Assembly (NCBI RefSeq): GCF_947090785.1
Contig: NZ_OX352320.1
Location: 744,001 to 808,000 of the forward strand
Reading direction: 5' to 3'
Length of the DNA: 64,000 nt
From: Rheinheimera sp. MM224
Lineage (GTDB): Bacteria > Pseudomonadota > Gammaproteobacteria > Enterobacterales > Alteromonadaceae
This document shows, piece by piece, positions 45,729 through 56,355 of this stretch. Under the pieces are notes generated by a model. The model searched no databases, was not told where the DNA came from, and saw only the letters and a program-made list of their open reading frames with translations. Every line of letters starts with the position of its first letter. Within the stretch, counting starts at the first letter, position 1. A program made the position numbers and the translations under genes.

Positions 45729-46700
45729 CTACGCCTGATGATACTGCAGGCAGCTTTCTACTTCGTGTTTTGATCCTAAAATCACTGCCACTCGCTGGTG
45801 AATATCCACAGGCTGAATGTCCATAATACGTTCAGAGCCTGTTGTACTGGCACCACCTGCTTGTTCTACCAGAAAACTCATTGGGTTGGCTTCGTACATG
45901 AGTCGAAGTTTGTCCGGTTTTGTTGGATCTTTCAGATCCCGTGGATAGGCAAAAATACCACCCCGGCATAAAATTCTATGTACGTCACCGACCATAGCGG
46001 CAATCCAACGCATATTAAAGTTTTTACCACGTGGGCCTTCTTTGCCTTTTAGCAGGTCCGCAATGTAATTCTGCATAGCAGGCTGCCAATAGCGCTGGTT
46101 CGACATATTAATAGCAAATTCAGCAGTTACGCTCGGAATAGTGACCTGTTCTGTGGTCAGCAGAAAACCACCATAGGTTTTATCCAGCGTATACATTTTT
46201 GTGCCTTTGCCTGTGGTCAAGGCCATCAGGGTTGAAGGGCCATACAATATATAACCGGCAGCTATCTGTGCTGTGCCTGGCTGCAGGAAAATAGACGGAT
46301 CGGCAGGGTCTGCGCCTTTGGGGGCCGGCAGAATAGAAAAGATGGTGCCAATTAAACTGTTGATATCAGTGTTGGATGAACCATCCAGCGGGTCAAAGGT
46401 GACCAGATATTTGCCTTGAGGATTGCCTGCCACAGTACTTTCTTCTTCTTCAGAAGAGATTGCCATGACAGAGCCAGTTTCAAGAATGAGATCTTTGAGC
46501 AGCTCGTTTGAGATGACATCGAGTTTCTTCTGGGTTTCGCCCTGAACGTTTTCATTCAGAGTGGAGCCCAATACATCTGAGAGTTCACCCTGGCCAACCC
46601 GAAACGAAATTTCTTTGCAGGCTGCTACGATACTTTTAATCAGATCTATCAGGTCTGCATCTGCACCATCTAGACGCAGGGCCGGAGCCAATCGACGCAT
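45729..46700 (-). CDS. fbp: Fructose-1,6-bisphosphatase class I
   Basis: This 323-residue gluconeogenic enzyme removes the 1-phosphate of fructose-1,6-bisphosphate. The metal site is in [11 protein letters not shown], and [18 protein letters not shown] and the FAYPRD and [19 protein letters not shown] blocks are conserved. ATG 46700 (MRRLAPAL) has AAGGA upstream and matches close relatives; 32 extra codons upstream are not conserved. Confidence 0.97.
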   Translation of the reverse strand: MRRLAPALRLDGADADLIDLIKSIVAACKEISFRVGQGELSDVLGSTLNENVQGETQKKLDVISNELLKDLILETGSVMAISSEEEESTVAGNPQGKYLVTFDPLDGSSNTDINSLIGTIFSILPAPKGADPADPSIFLQPGTAQIAAGYILYGPSTLMALTTGKGTKMYTLDKTYGGFLLTTEQVTIPSVTAEFAINMSNQRYWQPAMQNYIADLLKGKEGPRGKNFNMRWIAAMVGDVHRILCRGGIFAYPRDLKDPTKPDKLRLMYEANPMSFLVEQAGGASTTGSERIMDIQPVDIHQRVAVILGSKHEVESCLQYHQA

Positions 46701-46901
46701 AAAACCATCCTTTTTTTGTGTAGGTAGAGGAAGCTTAGGTCGCAGTATTAATTTTGATTGAGGGCTGTCGACCACAGCAGCTGCCATTTTAATCAAGTTC
46801 AGGCTAAATTGCAGGTTTCTGGTTGTTTTATTTCAGCTGTTCTTCAGAGTCCTTTGCTAGAATGGCGGCAAAATCCATGATGGACAGGCTAAGGATCGAG
46901 T

Positions 46902-48251
46902 ATGCATATTCATATTTTAGGCATTTGTGGCACTTTTATGGGCGGTATAGCCGCTATTGCAAAAAGTCTTGGACATAAAGTGACGGGCTCTGACGCCAAT
47001 GTATACCCGCCTATGAGCACTCAGCTGGAACAATTGGGCATTGAGCTGACTCAAGGTTATGATCCCAAGCAGCTGCAACCGGCCCCTGATCTGGTGATTA
47101 TTGGTAATGCCATGTCACGTGGTAATCCGGCTGTGGAGTATACGCTGGACCAGAATATTCCTTACAGCTCGGGCCCACAGTGGCTGGCTGAACAGGTACT
47201 GCATCAGCGTTGGGTGCTGGCTGTGTCTGGTACTCATGGTAAAACCACAACCAGCAGCATGCTGGCCTGGGTGCTGGAGTATGCAGGTTTAAAGCCTGGC
47301 TTTTTAATAGGTGGTATTCCGCAGAATTTTGATACTTCAGCCCGTTTAGGTGACTCGCCGTTTTTTGTTATTGAAGCTGACGAATACGACACAGCCTTTT
47401 TTGATAAGCGCTCTAAGTTTGTGCACTACAGACCCCGCACTTTGGTGATTAATAATCTGGAATACGATCACGCCGATATTTTTCCGGATTTAGCCGCTAT
47501 TCAGCGCCAGTTCCATCATTTGCTGCGTATGGTGCCAGCCACGGGTCTGGTGTTAAGTCCGGCCCATGTTGAAGCTGTGGATCAAACCTTAGCTATGGGC
47601 TGCTGGAGTGAGCAGCAGCGTTATGGCAAAGACTGGACTGTGGAATTAAAACAGCCGGATGGCAGTGTGTTTGAGCTGTTTTATCAAAGCGTTTCACAAG
47701 GTACCTTGCACTGGGATTTATGTGGCAACCATAATGTCGAAAACGCTGTGATGGCGATAGCTGCTGCCCGTCATGTCGGTGTGCCTGTGGCTGTCTCTAT
47801 AGAAGCATTGACCCAGTTTGTAGCGCCAAAACGCCGGATGGAACTCAAAGGCACGGTCAAAGGCATTGCTGTGTATGATGATTTTGCCCATCACCCAACA
47901 GCTATTGAAACCACTTTAGCGGGTTTAAGAGCTCGTGTAGGGGATGCAAAAATCTGGGCAGTGCTGGAGCCGAGATCCAATACTATGCGGATGGGCGTAC
48001 ATAAGTCGGCTATCGCTGATTCTTTGCATGATGCCAATGAAGTACTGCTGTTTGAACCTGCAAATTCAGGCTGGTCTCTGGCTGCCGTAGCAGAACAGAT
48101 GCCTGGCAGGGCTGCAGTATTCCAGTCTGTGGAATTAATAGTGGCGGCTTTGGTTGAAAAAGCGTCTTCAGGGGATCATATAGTGATAATGAGCAACGGC
48201 GGTTTTGGTGGTATTCACCAGAAACTGCTGGACGCGTTGTCTGCGCATTAA
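46902..48251 (+). CDS. mpl: Mpl, murein peptide ligase
   Basis: Mpl recycles cell wall by joining the tripeptide L-Ala-gamma-D-Glu-mesoDAP to UDP-MurNAc. The 449-residue Mur ligase has the N-terminal dinucleotide-like HIHILGICGTFMGG, ATP-binding SGTHGKTTTSSML, EADEYDTAFFDKRSKF and DDFAHHPTAI. GGATC precedes ATG 46902. Its usual divergence from fbp is seen here too. Confidence 0.97.
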   Translation: MHIHILGICGTFMGGIAAIAKSLGHKVTGSDANVYPPMSTQLEQLGIELTQGYDPKQLQPAPDLVIIGNAMSRGNPAVEYTLDQNIPYSSGPQWLAEQVLHQRWVLAVSGTHGKTTTSSMLAWVLEYAGLKPGFLIGGIPQNFDTSARLGDSPFFVIEADEYDTAFFDKRSKFVHYRPRTLVINNLEYDHADIFPDLAAIQRQFHHLLRMVPATGLVLSPAHVEAVDQTLAMGCWSEQQRYGKDWTVELKQPDGSVFELFYQSVSQGTLHWDLCGNHNVENAVMAIAAARHVGVPVAVSIEALTQFVAPKRRMELKGTVKGIAVYDDFAHHPTAIETTLAGLRARVGDAKIWAVLEPRSNTMRMGVHKSAIADSLHDANEVLLFEPANSGWSLAAVAEQMPGRAAVFQSVELIVAALVEKASSGDHIVIMSNGGFGGIHQKLLDALSAH

Positions 48252-48296
48252 ATCTGCAGACTAAAACACCACTCTTCATTGTTAAAAGAGAACTCC

Positions 48297-48911
48297 ATGA
48301 CCCAAGAAGTCACCTTAGCTTTTACCGGCGCTTCAGGCGCTGGTTATGGCTGGCGTTTGCTGGAAAACTTGCTGGCGCAGCAGGTCAAAGTGCATCTGCT
48401 GATATCCAGTGCAGCCCGCGTTGTGTTTGCCACTGAATATGATTTAAAACTGCCGGGTGGTCCTGAAGCTTGCCGTGATTTTATTCTGGAAAAAACCGGT
48501 GCTAATAAAGAGCTGTTAGCCGTATATGGCAAAGACGATTGGTTTTCGCCTTGCGCTTCGGGTTCAGCTGCGCCTAAACAGATGGTGATTTGCCCTTGTT
48601 CTACCGGCACCGCAGCCGCTATTGCCCATGGTATGAGTGACAATCTGATTGAACGTGCTGCTGATGTGGTGCTTAAAGAGCGCGGTCAGCTCATTATAGT
48701 GCCACGCGAAACTCCATTGAGTACCATTCATCTGGAAAACTTGCTGGCTTTATCTAAAGCTGGTGCTGTGGTGATGCCGGCTGCGCCTGGTTTTTATCAT
48801 CAGCCTCAATCTGTCGATGACTTAATCGACTTTATGGTGGCGCGAATTCTTGACCATTTAGGTTTAAAGCAACAGTTAGTCAGCCGTTGGGGCTATGGAG
48901 ATCCACAGTGA
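48297..48911 (+). CDS. ubiX: UbiX, flavin prenyltransferase
   Basis: UbiX makes prenylated FMN, the cofactor of the UbiD decarboxylase in ubiquinone synthesis. The 204-residue protein has the FMN-binding TGASGAGYG near the N-terminus, [14 protein letters not shown], and [19 protein letters not shown] 48297 is preferred over TTG 48279. Its stop overlaps the GTG of the following ABC gene. Confidence 0.96.
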   Translation: MTQEVTLAFTGASGAGYGWRLLENLLAQQVKVHLLISSAARVVFATEYDLKLPGGPEACRDFILEKTGANKELLAVYGKDDWFSPCASGSAAPKQMVICPCSTGTAAAIAHGMSDNLIERAADVVLKERGQLIIVPRETPLSTIHLENLLALSKAGAVVMPAAPGFYHQPQSVDDLIDFMVARILDHLGLKQQLVSRWGYGDPQ

Positions 48912-49834
48912 CCTTAGCGTTAGAAATTAAACAGTTACACAAGGTGTATAAAAGCGGCACTGTCGCTTTAACCGGTATTGATCTGGAAGTGCAGCAAGGC
49001 GATTTTTTTGCCTTATTGGGCCCGAACGGTGCAGGCAAAAGTACCAGTATTGGCATTATCAGTTCACTGGTCAATAAAAGCAGCGGCACGGTCAAAGTTT
49101 TTGATTATGATCTGGACACTCACCTTGAAGATGCCAAAAGCCAATTAGGTTTAGTGCCACAGGAGTTTAACTTCAACCAGTTTGAAACTGTGCTGCAAAT
49201 TGTACTGAATCAGGCTGGTTATTATGGTGTGCCTCGTTCTGTTGCCATAGTTCGTGCTGAGAAATACTTAGGTCAGCTTGGTTTGTGGGAAAAACGTCAT
49301 GCCCGCTCGCGTGAGCTGTCTGGTGGTATGAAACGCCGTCTGATGATAGCCCGTGCTTTAATGCATGAACCTAAGTTACTGATTTTAGATGAACCTACAG
49401 CGGGCGTTGATATTGAACTGCGCCGCTCTATGTGGGAGTTCCTCAAAGAAATTAACCAGCAGGGTGTGACTATTATTTTGACCACCCACTATCTGGAAGA
49501 AGCAGAGTCTTTGTGCCGCAACATCGCCATCATCGACAAAGGCCAGATTGTCGAAAACACCAGCATGAAAAACCTGCTGAGTAAGCTCAACAAAGAAACC
49601 TTTTTACTCGATATAGCACCTACTGATGCAGTGATCACTCTTGATGGTTATACATTCCGTCAGAGTGACAGCCATAGCCTGGAAGTCGATGTCGTTAAAG
49701 CTCAGGGCTTAAATGGCGTATTCAGCGCTTTAACAGCGCAGGGCATTCAGGTGCTTTCAATGCGTAACAAAGCCAACCGTCTGGAAGAATTGTTTGTCAG
49801 TCTGGTCGAAAACGGACGCGGAGCCAAAGCATGA
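48908..49834 (+). CDS. ABC-2 type exporter ATPase (YadG-like)
   Basis: This 308-residue ATPase has Walker [10 protein letters not shown], signature LSGGMKRRL, Walker [13 protein letters not shown] and H-loop TTHYLEE. It starts at GTG 48908, overlapping the ubiX stop (GTGA) with GGAG 8 bases upstream. It is translationally linked to the permease by a 4-base ATGA overlap. It is similar to E. coli YadG of the YadGH pair; the substrate is unknown. Confidence 0.93.
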   Translation: MTLALEIKQLHKVYKSGTVALTGIDLEVQQGDFFALLGPNGAGKSTSIGIISSLVNKSSGTVKVFDYDLDTHLEDAKSQLGLVPQEFNFNQFETVLQIVLNQAGYYGVPRSVAIVRAEKYLGQLGLWEKRHARSRELSGGMKRRLMIARALMHEPKLLILDEPTAGVDIELRRSMWEFLKEINQQGVTIILTTHYLEEAESLCRNIAIIDKGQIVENTSMKNLLSKLNKETFLLDIAPTDAVITLDGYTFRQSDSHSLEVDVVKAQGLNGVFSALTAQGIQVLSMRNKANRLEELFVSLVENGRGAKA

Positions 49835-50601
49835 GTTCACGTAATTTAATAGCGCTGCAGAGCATTTTATATAAAGAAACCAACAGATTTATGCGCATTT
49901 GGGTGCAAACCCTGGTGCCACCTGCCATTACCATGACTTTGTATTTTGTCATTTTTGGCGCTTTGGTGGGCTCGCGTATTGGTGATATGGGCGGCTTCAG
50001 TTATATGGAGTTTATTGTGCCTGGCCTGATTATGATGTCGGTGATCACTAACTCGTACTCCAACGTGGCTTCGTCTTTTTTCAGCGCCAAGTTTCAACGT
50101 AATGTCGAAGAGCTGCTGGTCGCTCCTGTACCGAACTACATCATAGTGCTGGGTTATGTTGGTGGTGGCGTAGCGCGCGGTATTCTGGTGGGTTTAATAG
50201 TGTCTTTGTTATCGCTGTTTTTTGTCGATATCAAAGTGCATCACTTGTTTATTCTGATGTCGACCGTGGTATTAACTGCCACTTTGTTTTCGCTGGCCGG
50301 TTTAATTAACGCCATTTACGCCAAAACTTTTGATGACATCAGCATTATTCCAACTTTTGTGCTGACGCCTTTAACCTATTTAGGTGGGGTATTTTATTCA
50401 CTGAGTTTATTGCCACAATTCTGGCAATACGTGTCGCAAATCAATCCTATTGTTTATATGGTCAACGCCTTCCGCTACGGCTTCTTAGGCGTCAGTGATG
50501 TCAATCTGGTGTTTGCGTTCAGTGTGATTATTGGCTTTATTCTGGTGTTTTTTAGCTTTGCTATGTACCTGATTAATAAAGGTACTGGCCTTAGAAGCTA
50601 A
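49831..50601 (+). CDS. ABC-2 type transport permease (YadH-like)
   Basis: This 256-residue inner-membrane protein has six predicted helices and the ABC-2 permease layout (MEFIVPGLIMMSVITNSYSN, VAPVPNYIIVLGYVGG, TPLTYLGGVFYSLSLLP, NPIVYMVNAFRYGF). It dimerises with the upstream ATPase to form an exporter or lipid/polysaccharide transporter. It ends near the hairpin at 50629. Confidence 0.93.
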   Translation: MSSRNLIALQSILYKETNRFMRIWVQTLVPPAITMTLYFVIFGALVGSRIGDMGGFSYMEFIVPGLIMMSVITNSYSNVASSFFSAKFQRNVEELLVAPVPNYIIVLGYVGGGVARGILVGLIVSLLSLFFVDIKVHHLFILMSTVVLTATLFSLAGLINAIYAKTFDDISIIPTFVLTPLTYLGGVFYSLSLLPQFWQYVSQINPIVYMVNAFRYGFLGVSDVNLVFAFSVIIGFILVFFSFAMYLINKGTGLRS

Positions 50602-50628
50602 GTAAAATGATGTGAAAGAATACAAGAG

Positions 50629-50653
50629 AAGAGGCGCTTATACAGCGCCTCTT
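50629..50653. terminator. Hairpin between convergent permease and EAL genes
   Basis: AAGAGGCGCT/AGCGCCTCTT with a TATAC loop, overlapping the final codons of the EAL gene. T-tracts are short. Confidence 0.65.
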
Positions 50654-52515
50654 TCATAGTATCTTAAAGGCACAGGAGCAGCCGGACCGAAGTAGTAACC
50701 CTGAGCGTAACTGATACCACAACGTTCCAGTGTGTCTAATGACTGTTTGCTTTCGACCATTTCGGCGATGATCAGTAACTGAGTTTGTTTAGCAAAAGAA
50801 CTGATATGTTCAATAAAGAGTTGAGCGTCAGGATCTGAGCTTATCAGCTCAATTAAACTGCCGTGAATTTTTAAACCATCCACCCGTAACTGCAGCAAGT
50901 CGGCCATCCCGACACCACTGGCCACACCAAAATCATCCAGCAGTACTTTGGCTCCGGCTTTTTGCAAAGCGGCTATGGCGTCACGACAACGTTCAAACTG
51001 AGGTAATACGCCGGCTTCTGCCAGTTCAAAATACACCCGTTCAGGTTTCGGATAATGCTGCAGGTAGTCGAGGAAAAACTGCTGTAAATCATCATCCAGT
51101 AAGTCACGGCAATTGACGTTAATAGACCAACTGACTTCAGAAGCTGCAAACTGACTGGCGCTTTTTATAAACATCATTTTTGTCAGCTCTGTATCCAGAT
51201 GACTGCGGTTGATGATGCTTAAAAACTGATCCGGCGTCAGTATGCTACCGTCACTACGTAAAATACGGGCCAGACATTCGTACTGAAAAATCTCGCCAGT
51301 GCTGATTTGGACCACGGGTTGGAAGTAAGGCACTATTTGTTCATGACCTATGGCTTCACGCACTTCTTTGGCCATTTTAATATTGGTATGCAGATGCTGT
51401 TTCAGCGCCAGTAAGTTGTCTGAGTACACCACTAAAGATTGTTGCTGCAAACGTGCTGTATTCACAGCCAGCATAGCATTTTCCAGCACTACAGCAGCAG
51501 GCGACAAGGCTACACCTAAAGTTACAGTAAAGAGTAAATAGGGGTCATTCAGCACAGGCTGGGTGAAATCAAAACTTTTGAGCTTGTCATGTAATTCGTT
51601 ATCAGAAACGCTGGCCACACGGCGAATGGCGAGTTTCTCAAAAGACAGGCGATATAAGCGGAAAGGACGGCCTAAATGCAGTTGCAATTGACTAATAAAT
51701 TGGTTGATGGCTTGTTCAGCGATCACTGAGCCGTACAAGTGACTGATTTCCTCAAGATTGTTGACTTGCAAAATAGCCAACTGGCTGAGGCCGCCTGTTT
51801 CATGACGAAGATGAGCTTCCAAAGCTAAGGCGTTACGCCGGCCTGAACTGCGGTCAGTGGTCAGATTATGGCGCAGCACCATGGCGTAACTTAACGCCAG
51901 CAATAAAGCTAAACCAAAAAATACCGAGCCACTTAGAATAGATTGCTGCATGCTGGCCATCAGCCACTGATCCAGGTCTGTAATGGCTATGTCGGCACCA
52001 GCTAAATACACTGTGCCATCAGCGCTTTGATAAGGCACCAGTACAGAACGAAAATGGCCAAACTGGTCGACAGACTCTTCAAATACCGGGGCTATAGATG
52101 CAAAAGCTGCTTTATTGGCTTCGGTTGCTTCAGGGTAATAATCGTAAAAGTAACTTAACTGGCCACGTAACAAGTCATCTTCCGTGTAGCTGGACGAGGT
52201 GAAGTGCACTTTGCCATCCACCTGGATCATGCTGTAAACATACTGCAATTTTAAATCTTTGGCATAAAGGCTGAGCTTTTTAGCCAGCTCCAGATACTCA
52301 GCGCGGGAAATATGTTGAGGGCCACTGATATTGTTATGGTAATTTTCACCTAGCAAATAAGGCACAGCTTTCACCGCATTGGTTAACTGCAGATCAACCT
52401 GCGCTAGTTTGGTCTGATAGGTTTGCTGATACTGGTAATACACATAGGCAGCTATGGCGAGCAAATACACCACTAGGCTTATCATAATAAAATGTGCTGA
52501 ACGGATCCGTAGCAT
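50638..52515 (-). CDS. Membrane-bound degenerate GGDEF / EAL protein
   Basis: This 625-residue protein has a TM helix at about 9-28, a periplasmic sensor of about 150 residues with a Cache-like look (LAKKLSLYAKDLKLQYVYSMIQVDGKVHFTSSS), a second TM at about 190-210, a GGDEF-like region with no recognisable signature (YRLSFEKLAIRR), and an EAL domain. The EAL motif reads ECL (FQYECLARI); other key residues (SINVNC, ELAEAG, LDDFG, LKIHG, AEMVES, AQGYYFG) are present. It is a likely c-di-GMP phosphodiesterase with an external sensor. The ribosome-binding site is weak. Confidence 0.88.
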   Translation of the reverse strand: MLRIRSAHFIMISLVVYLLAIAAYVYYQYQQTYQTKLAQVDLQLTNAVKAVPYLLGENYHNNISGPQHISRAEYLELAKKLSLYAKDLKLQYVYSMIQVDGKVHFTSSSYTEDDLLRGQLSYFYDYYPEATEANKAAFASIAPVFEESVDQFGHFRSVLVPYQSADGTVYLAGADIAITDLDQWLMASMQQSILSGSVFFGLALLLALSYAMVLRHNLTTDRSSGRRNALALEAHLRHETGGLSQLAILQVNNLEEISHLYGSVIAEQAINQFISQLQLHLGRPFRLYRLSFEKLAIRRVASVSDNELHDKLKSFDFTQPVLNDPYLLFTVTLGVALSPAAVVLENAMLAVNTARLQQQSLVVYSDNLLALKQHLHTNIKMAKEVREAIGHEQIVPYFQPVVQISTGEIFQYECLARILRSDGSILTPDQFLSIINRSHLDTELTKMMFIKSASQFAASEVSWSINVNCRDLLDDDLQQFFLDYLQHYPKPERVYFELAEAGVLPQFERCRDAIAALQKAGAKVLLDDFGVASGVGMADLLQLRVDGLKIHGSLIELISSDPDAQLFIEHISSFAKQTQLLIIAEMVESKQSLDTLERCGISYAQGYYFGPAAPVPLRYYERGAV

Positions 52516-52839
52516 GCAATGACTCGTAAAAAGGAACCTGAAAACAATACGTTAATAGCTTAGCTGATTTAAATCAGGCTGGCAGCTAATACTTTACTCT
52601 GATTCAAAGACCTGTCATCACAGCGATTTGTTGCAATCAGGTGGGGACATTCGGCAAAAACAGCCAGTTTATCCGGTTTTTTACAGCATCTTTGCAGCAA
52701 GATGATCAACAGATGAAATTTTTTAAAGACATTTAAAGGTGCATTTAGTACAGTGACCTCCTTTTTGACTTACTGATTTTACGGCCTGAAAACACAAAAT
52801 AAGAAGCCGAAATAGCGACGACGGTGAGACAGGATACGA
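52516..52839. other. 324-base intergenic region upstream of panP
   Basis: It holds the divergent promoters for the EAL gene and panP. It has an A/T-rich middle (52710-52745) but no clear -35/-10 pair, repeat or small ORF. The only candidate ribosome-binding site is a weak AGGA before ATG 52840. Confidence 0.5.
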
Positions 52840-54486
52840 ATGACAGAATTAAACAAACGTCAGGCTACAGCTTCTGAAGAAGCCTTGTGGCGGATATTTA
52901 CTGTGCCAGAGGCTCCGGACTCGACTTTAAGTATCATCGAACAGAATATTTCGCAAAACCTGGCTGGGTTTTTACGCGAAAGTATTGTCGCTGTGGAAAA
53001 ACCACTGTGGCAAATTGAACGCGATTTCCAGGCTCACCAAATTCCTTCTGAACCAAAATTTGTCTCGGACTATGCCGAACAGATGATGGAAAAGCTGGTG
53101 GCGCATTCAGTGCATACAGCAGCGCCAAGTTTTATTGGTCATATGACCTCGGCTTTGCCGTATTTTGTCTTACCGCTATCAAAAATGATGGTGGGTTTAA
53201 ATCAGAATCTGGTGAAAATCGAAACCTCCAAAGCTTTTACTCCGTTAGAGCGTCAGGTCATCGGCATGATGCATCATCTGGTGTATGGCGAAGGCGACAG
53301 CTTTTATAAAAAATGGATGCACAGCGCCAACCATTCCTTAGGTGCTTTTTGTTCTGGTGGCACCATTGCCAATATCACCGCGCTCTGGATTGCCCGTAAC
53401 CGTTTATTAAAAGCCGATGGTGACTTTAAAGGCGTAGCCAAAGAAGGCCTGTTCCGCGCTATGAAATATTATGGCTACGAAGGTTTAGCTATTTTAGTGT
53501 CAGAGCGGGGCCATTATTCGTTGGGCAAAGCTGCCGATATTTTAGGTATTGGCCGTGAGTTTTTAGTACCGGTGAAAACCGATGCCAATAACAAAGTGCA
53601 AAGCGATGAAATGCGCCGCGTTAGTCGTGAACTGAATGACAAAAATATCAAAGTGATGGCGATAGTGGGTGTGGCTGGCACTACAGAAACAGGTAATGTC
53701 GACCCACTGAATGATTTGGCTGATTTAGCTGCTGAACTGGGCTGCCATTTCCATGTCGATGCCGCCTGGGGTGGTGCAACCTTACTCTCTGATAAGTACC
53801 GTCATTTGCTGAGTGGCATAGAAAGGGCTGATTCAGTCACTATTGATGCGCATAAGCAAATGTATGTGCCTATGGGCGCTGGTATGGTGGTGTTTAAACA
53901 CCCATCTTCGGCACATGCGATAGAGCATCACGCAGAGTACATATTACGTAAAGGCTCAAAAGATTTAGGTAGCCAGACACTGGAAGGTTCACGCCCTGGT
54001 ATGGCCATGCTGGTGCATGCTTGTTTGCAGGTGATTGGCCGTCAGGGTTATGAAATTCTGATCAATCGCAGTCTGGATAAAGCCCGTTATTTTGCCGGTT
54101 TAATTAAGGATCACGCGGAGTTTGAGCTGATCACTGAACCTGAGCTGTGTTTATTGACCTATCGTTATGTACCTGCTGAAGTTCAGCGTGCTATGACGAA
54201 AGCTTCGCCTGACAAACTGCATAAATTTAATGAGCTGCTTAACGGTTTAACCCGCTTTATTCAGAAAACACAAAGGGAAGAAGGCCGTTCTTTTGTCTCA
54301 CGTACCCGCATTAAACCTGAACGTTATCAGCGTCAGGACACAGTGGTGTTCCGTGTGGTATTGGCAAACCCGCTGACCACAGATCAAATTTTATTTGATG
54401 TGCTGGAAGAACAGCAGCAAGTGGCCGCTTTGGATAAAGAGTTTTTACCTAAATTGCTGCAACTGGCGAAAGACAGCGCCGCCTGA
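52840..54486 (+). CDS. panP: PanP, PLP-dependent aspartate 1-decarboxylase
   Basis: This 548-residue group II decarboxylase resembles glutamate decarboxylase. The PLP-binding lysine is in TIDAHKQMYVPMGAG, and HVDAAWGGATLLS supplies the aspartate that pairs with the pyridine nitrogen. In Vibrio and relatives PanP makes beta-alanine from aspartate and replaces the pyruvoyl enzyme PanD. panC and panB lie 2 kb away, which supports the role here, and no panD is seen in the window. The gene has a terminator after it. Confidence 0.9.
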   Translation: MTELNKRQATASEEALWRIFTVPEAPDSTLSIIEQNISQNLAGFLRESIVAVEKPLWQIERDFQAHQIPSEPKFVSDYAEQMMEKLVAHSVHTAAPSFIGHMTSALPYFVLPLSKMMVGLNQNLVKIETSKAFTPLERQVIGMMHHLVYGEGDSFYKKWMHSANHSLGAFCSGGTIANITALWIARNRLLKADGDFKGVAKEGLFRAMKYYGYEGLAILVSERGHYSLGKAADILGIGREFLVPVKTDANNKVQSDEMRRVSRELNDKNIKVMAIVGVAGTTETGNVDPLNDLADLAAELGCHFHVDAAWGGATLLSDKYRHLLSGIERADSVTIDAHKQMYVPMGAGMVVFKHPSSAHAIEHHAEYILRKGSKDLGSQTLEGSRPGMAMLVHACLQVIGRQGYEILINRSLDKARYFAGLIKDHAEFELITEPELCLLTYRYVPAEVQRAMTKASPDKLHKFNELLNGLTRFIQKTQREEGRSFVSRTRIKPERYQRQDTVVFRVVLANPLTTDQILFDVLEEQQQVAALDKEFLPKLLQLAKDSAA

Positions 54487-54525
54487 GTCTATTTTATAAA
54501 GACTGAAACAGCTTCACTTTAGTTA

Positions 54526-54559
54526 AAAAGCCCAATCACGGCGATGTGATTGGGCTTTA
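54526..54559 (+). terminator. panP terminator
   Basis: AGCCCAATCAC/GTGATTGGGCT stem with A- and T-runs, 40 bases after the stop. Confidence 0.9.
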
Positions 54560-54596
54560 TTTATGGGGCCTAGGGTGAGCTGCAATAACTTACCAA

Positions 54597-55475
54597 TCAG
54601 GGCTCAATGGCCATACCAAGCAGGCTCTGGCCCTTTGCTAAAGTCCCGAGCTTTTTATTTTGTCCTGTCTGTAAATCCAGTTGATACAAAGTACTGGCTG
54701 GCTCTGCTGTTGTGGTGACCGCAATAAAACTCAGGTTACTTAAGTCAGAAATATCAAAAGCTATCTGTTGCAGCGATTGCAGTCCAAGGCTGCCTACGGT
54801 AAACAGCTGTCCTGTATTAGGTGATACCGCAGGAGTGGCGCCTTCTTTACTGCCTTGTGTTACCAGTGTGCCATTGGTTTTGTCTATGGCGTAGTTGGTC
54901 GTTAGTGTGCTGTCTTGCTGGTTGTAGGTATAAGCTGCAGCCACTACAGTGGGTTTTTTGCCGAAGTTAGCGTCCTTGTCTGCGTATTTCAGCTGTGGGT
55001 CAACAGAAGCCAAAGCTGCGGTCTCCGGGTGCAGCCTTAAGTTTTGGCCATGCTCGTTCACCACCCGGATCCTGTCGGCGACAGGGTTAAAATCAAAGCC
55101 AAACTGGCCTTTTTTTAACGTATCTGCAGGTAACACAGGGCCTGTGGTCGTCACTTTTCCTGTGCCGGTATCTATGCTGTACAACTGGCCTTTGTCCGAT
55201 AATGCAAATAAAACACCGTAAGCGACGCGGTAATCTATGCCAACTAAAGTCTCGCCTGTTGCCAGACCTGAAAGCGGCTTCTGTTCGACGATTTTATCCG
55301 GAGCTGCCACCTTCACTTTGACGAGTTGATGTGTATTATCAAGCAGCCAGAGTGTTTCATTGCCTTTTAAAGCTGGCATAGTGGCCGCGCCAAGGTCGGT
55401 AGAGAAGAGTCCTGCGGATAAAAGGCCAGTTAGAGTCAAGAGGGTAGAACCGAAAATCTGTTTTGTTATTTTCAT
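54597..55475 (-). CDS. DUF4394 exported protein
   Basis: This 292-residue protein has a signal peptide (MKITKQIFGSTLLTLTGLLSAG). The DUF4394 family is recognised by GETLVGIDYRVAYGVLFALS, GFDFNPVADRIRVVNEHGQNLRLHP and the repeated strand pattern suggestive of a beta-propeller. Function is unknown. The gene stands alone, convergent with panP. Confidence 0.87.
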   Translation of the reverse strand: MKITKQIFGSTLLTLTGLLSAGLFSTDLGAATMPALKGNETLWLLDNTHQLVKVKVAAPDKIVEQKPLSGLATGETLVGIDYRVAYGVLFALSDKGQLYSIDTGTGKVTTTGPVLPADTLKKGQFGFDFNPVADRIRVVNEHGQNLRLHPETAALASVDPQLKYADKDANFGKKPTVVAAAYTYNQQDSTLTTNYAIDKTNGTLVTQGSKEGATPAVSPNTGQLFTVGSLGLQSLQQIAFDISDLSNLSFIAVTTTAEPASTLYQLDLQTGQNKKLGTLAKGQSLLGMAIEP

Positions 55476-55720
55476 ACATCCTTTCCTTTATTATTTTCAA
55501 CTGACCCTGTATCGGGCCTGCTTTATGCTTTATCAGAATGATCACTCTGTTTGCTGTCTGTTACCATAGTGCAGTCCAGCCGCCTGAGTAAAGATTTCAC
55601 TTCTAAATACGCTGAGCCTGATACTACGGATCTAAACACAGATTCTTACATCTTCAGGCATTGCTTCGTGCCTGCTGCAGCGTTACTTTAGAGTCTAGAT
55701 TGATTAAAGAGGAAAGTGCT

Positions 55721-55918
55721 ATGTCGGATAAAACCTTAGCTTTATCAAATGATAAAATGATCGCAGGAGTCTGTGGTGGTATAGCCGACTATTTTGGCTG
55801 GTCCAGCGGTGGTGTGCGTCTGGTGTATGTGTTGTTGTCAGTGTTGTCCGCAGCTTTTCCCGGCTTATTTGTTTATCTGATTTTGTGGCTGTTGATGCCA
55901 AGAAAAGACAGCCTGTAA
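55721..55918 (+). CDS. PspC-domain small membrane protein
   Basis: This 65-residue protein has a PspC domain: NDKMIAGVCGGIADYFGW followed by one hydrophobic helix (LVYVLLSVLSAAFPGLFVYLILWLLMP). AGGAA lies 7 bases before ATG 55721, which is favoured over an in-frame TTG at 55661. It is probably stress-related in the inner membrane. No psp operon is nearby. Confidence 0.88.
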   Translation: MSDKTLALSNDKMIAGVCGGIADYFGWSSGGVRLVYVLLSVLSAAFPGLFVYLILWLLMPRKDSL

Positions 55919-55947
55919 GCGGCTGTCGTTGAACGAGTGGATTTATT

Positions 55948-56355
55948 ATGTATTCAGGCCAGTGCCTTTGTGGTGAAGTAAAAATTGAAATTAGTGGCGG
56001 CATTACCGACATTATTCATTGCCACTGTTCCTTGTGCCGTAAATCCAGCGGCACGGCTTATGCCACCAACGGCTTCGTATCCGGTGCAGAATTCAGTGTG
56101 ATTCAGGGCGAAGAACTACTCAAAGCCTTTTCGTTAAAACAAGGCAGGTTGCGGCATTTTTGCTCCAACTGCGGCAGTCCTGTGTACAGCTCAAGCGCTG
56201 CAGATCCAGGTCGGATCCGCATTCGTTTGGGCATACTGGATTCAGAAATAACCGAGCGTCCCATCAGCCATAACTTTGTGTCGTCAAAAGCCAGCTGGGA
56301 CAATCTGGATGCAGAGTTGCCCCGTTATGATAGCCATGAGCCTGGCAGGACTTAA
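55948..56355 (+). CDS. GFA-family zinc protein
   Basis: This 135-residue protein belongs to the Gfa/CENP-V family. Zinc-binding cysteines are in [21 protein letters not shown] and [11 protein letters not shown]. The founding member was thought to catalyse glutathione-formaldehyde adduct formation, but activity of most members is unproven. It converges with panC; their stop codons overlap. Confidence 0.88.
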   Translation: MYSGQCLCGEVKIEISGGITDIIHCHCSLCRKSSGTAYATNGFVSGAEFSVIQGEELLKAFSLKQGRLRHFCSNCGSPVYSSSAADPGRIRIRLGILDSEITERPISHNFVSSKASWDNLDAELPRYDSHEPGRT

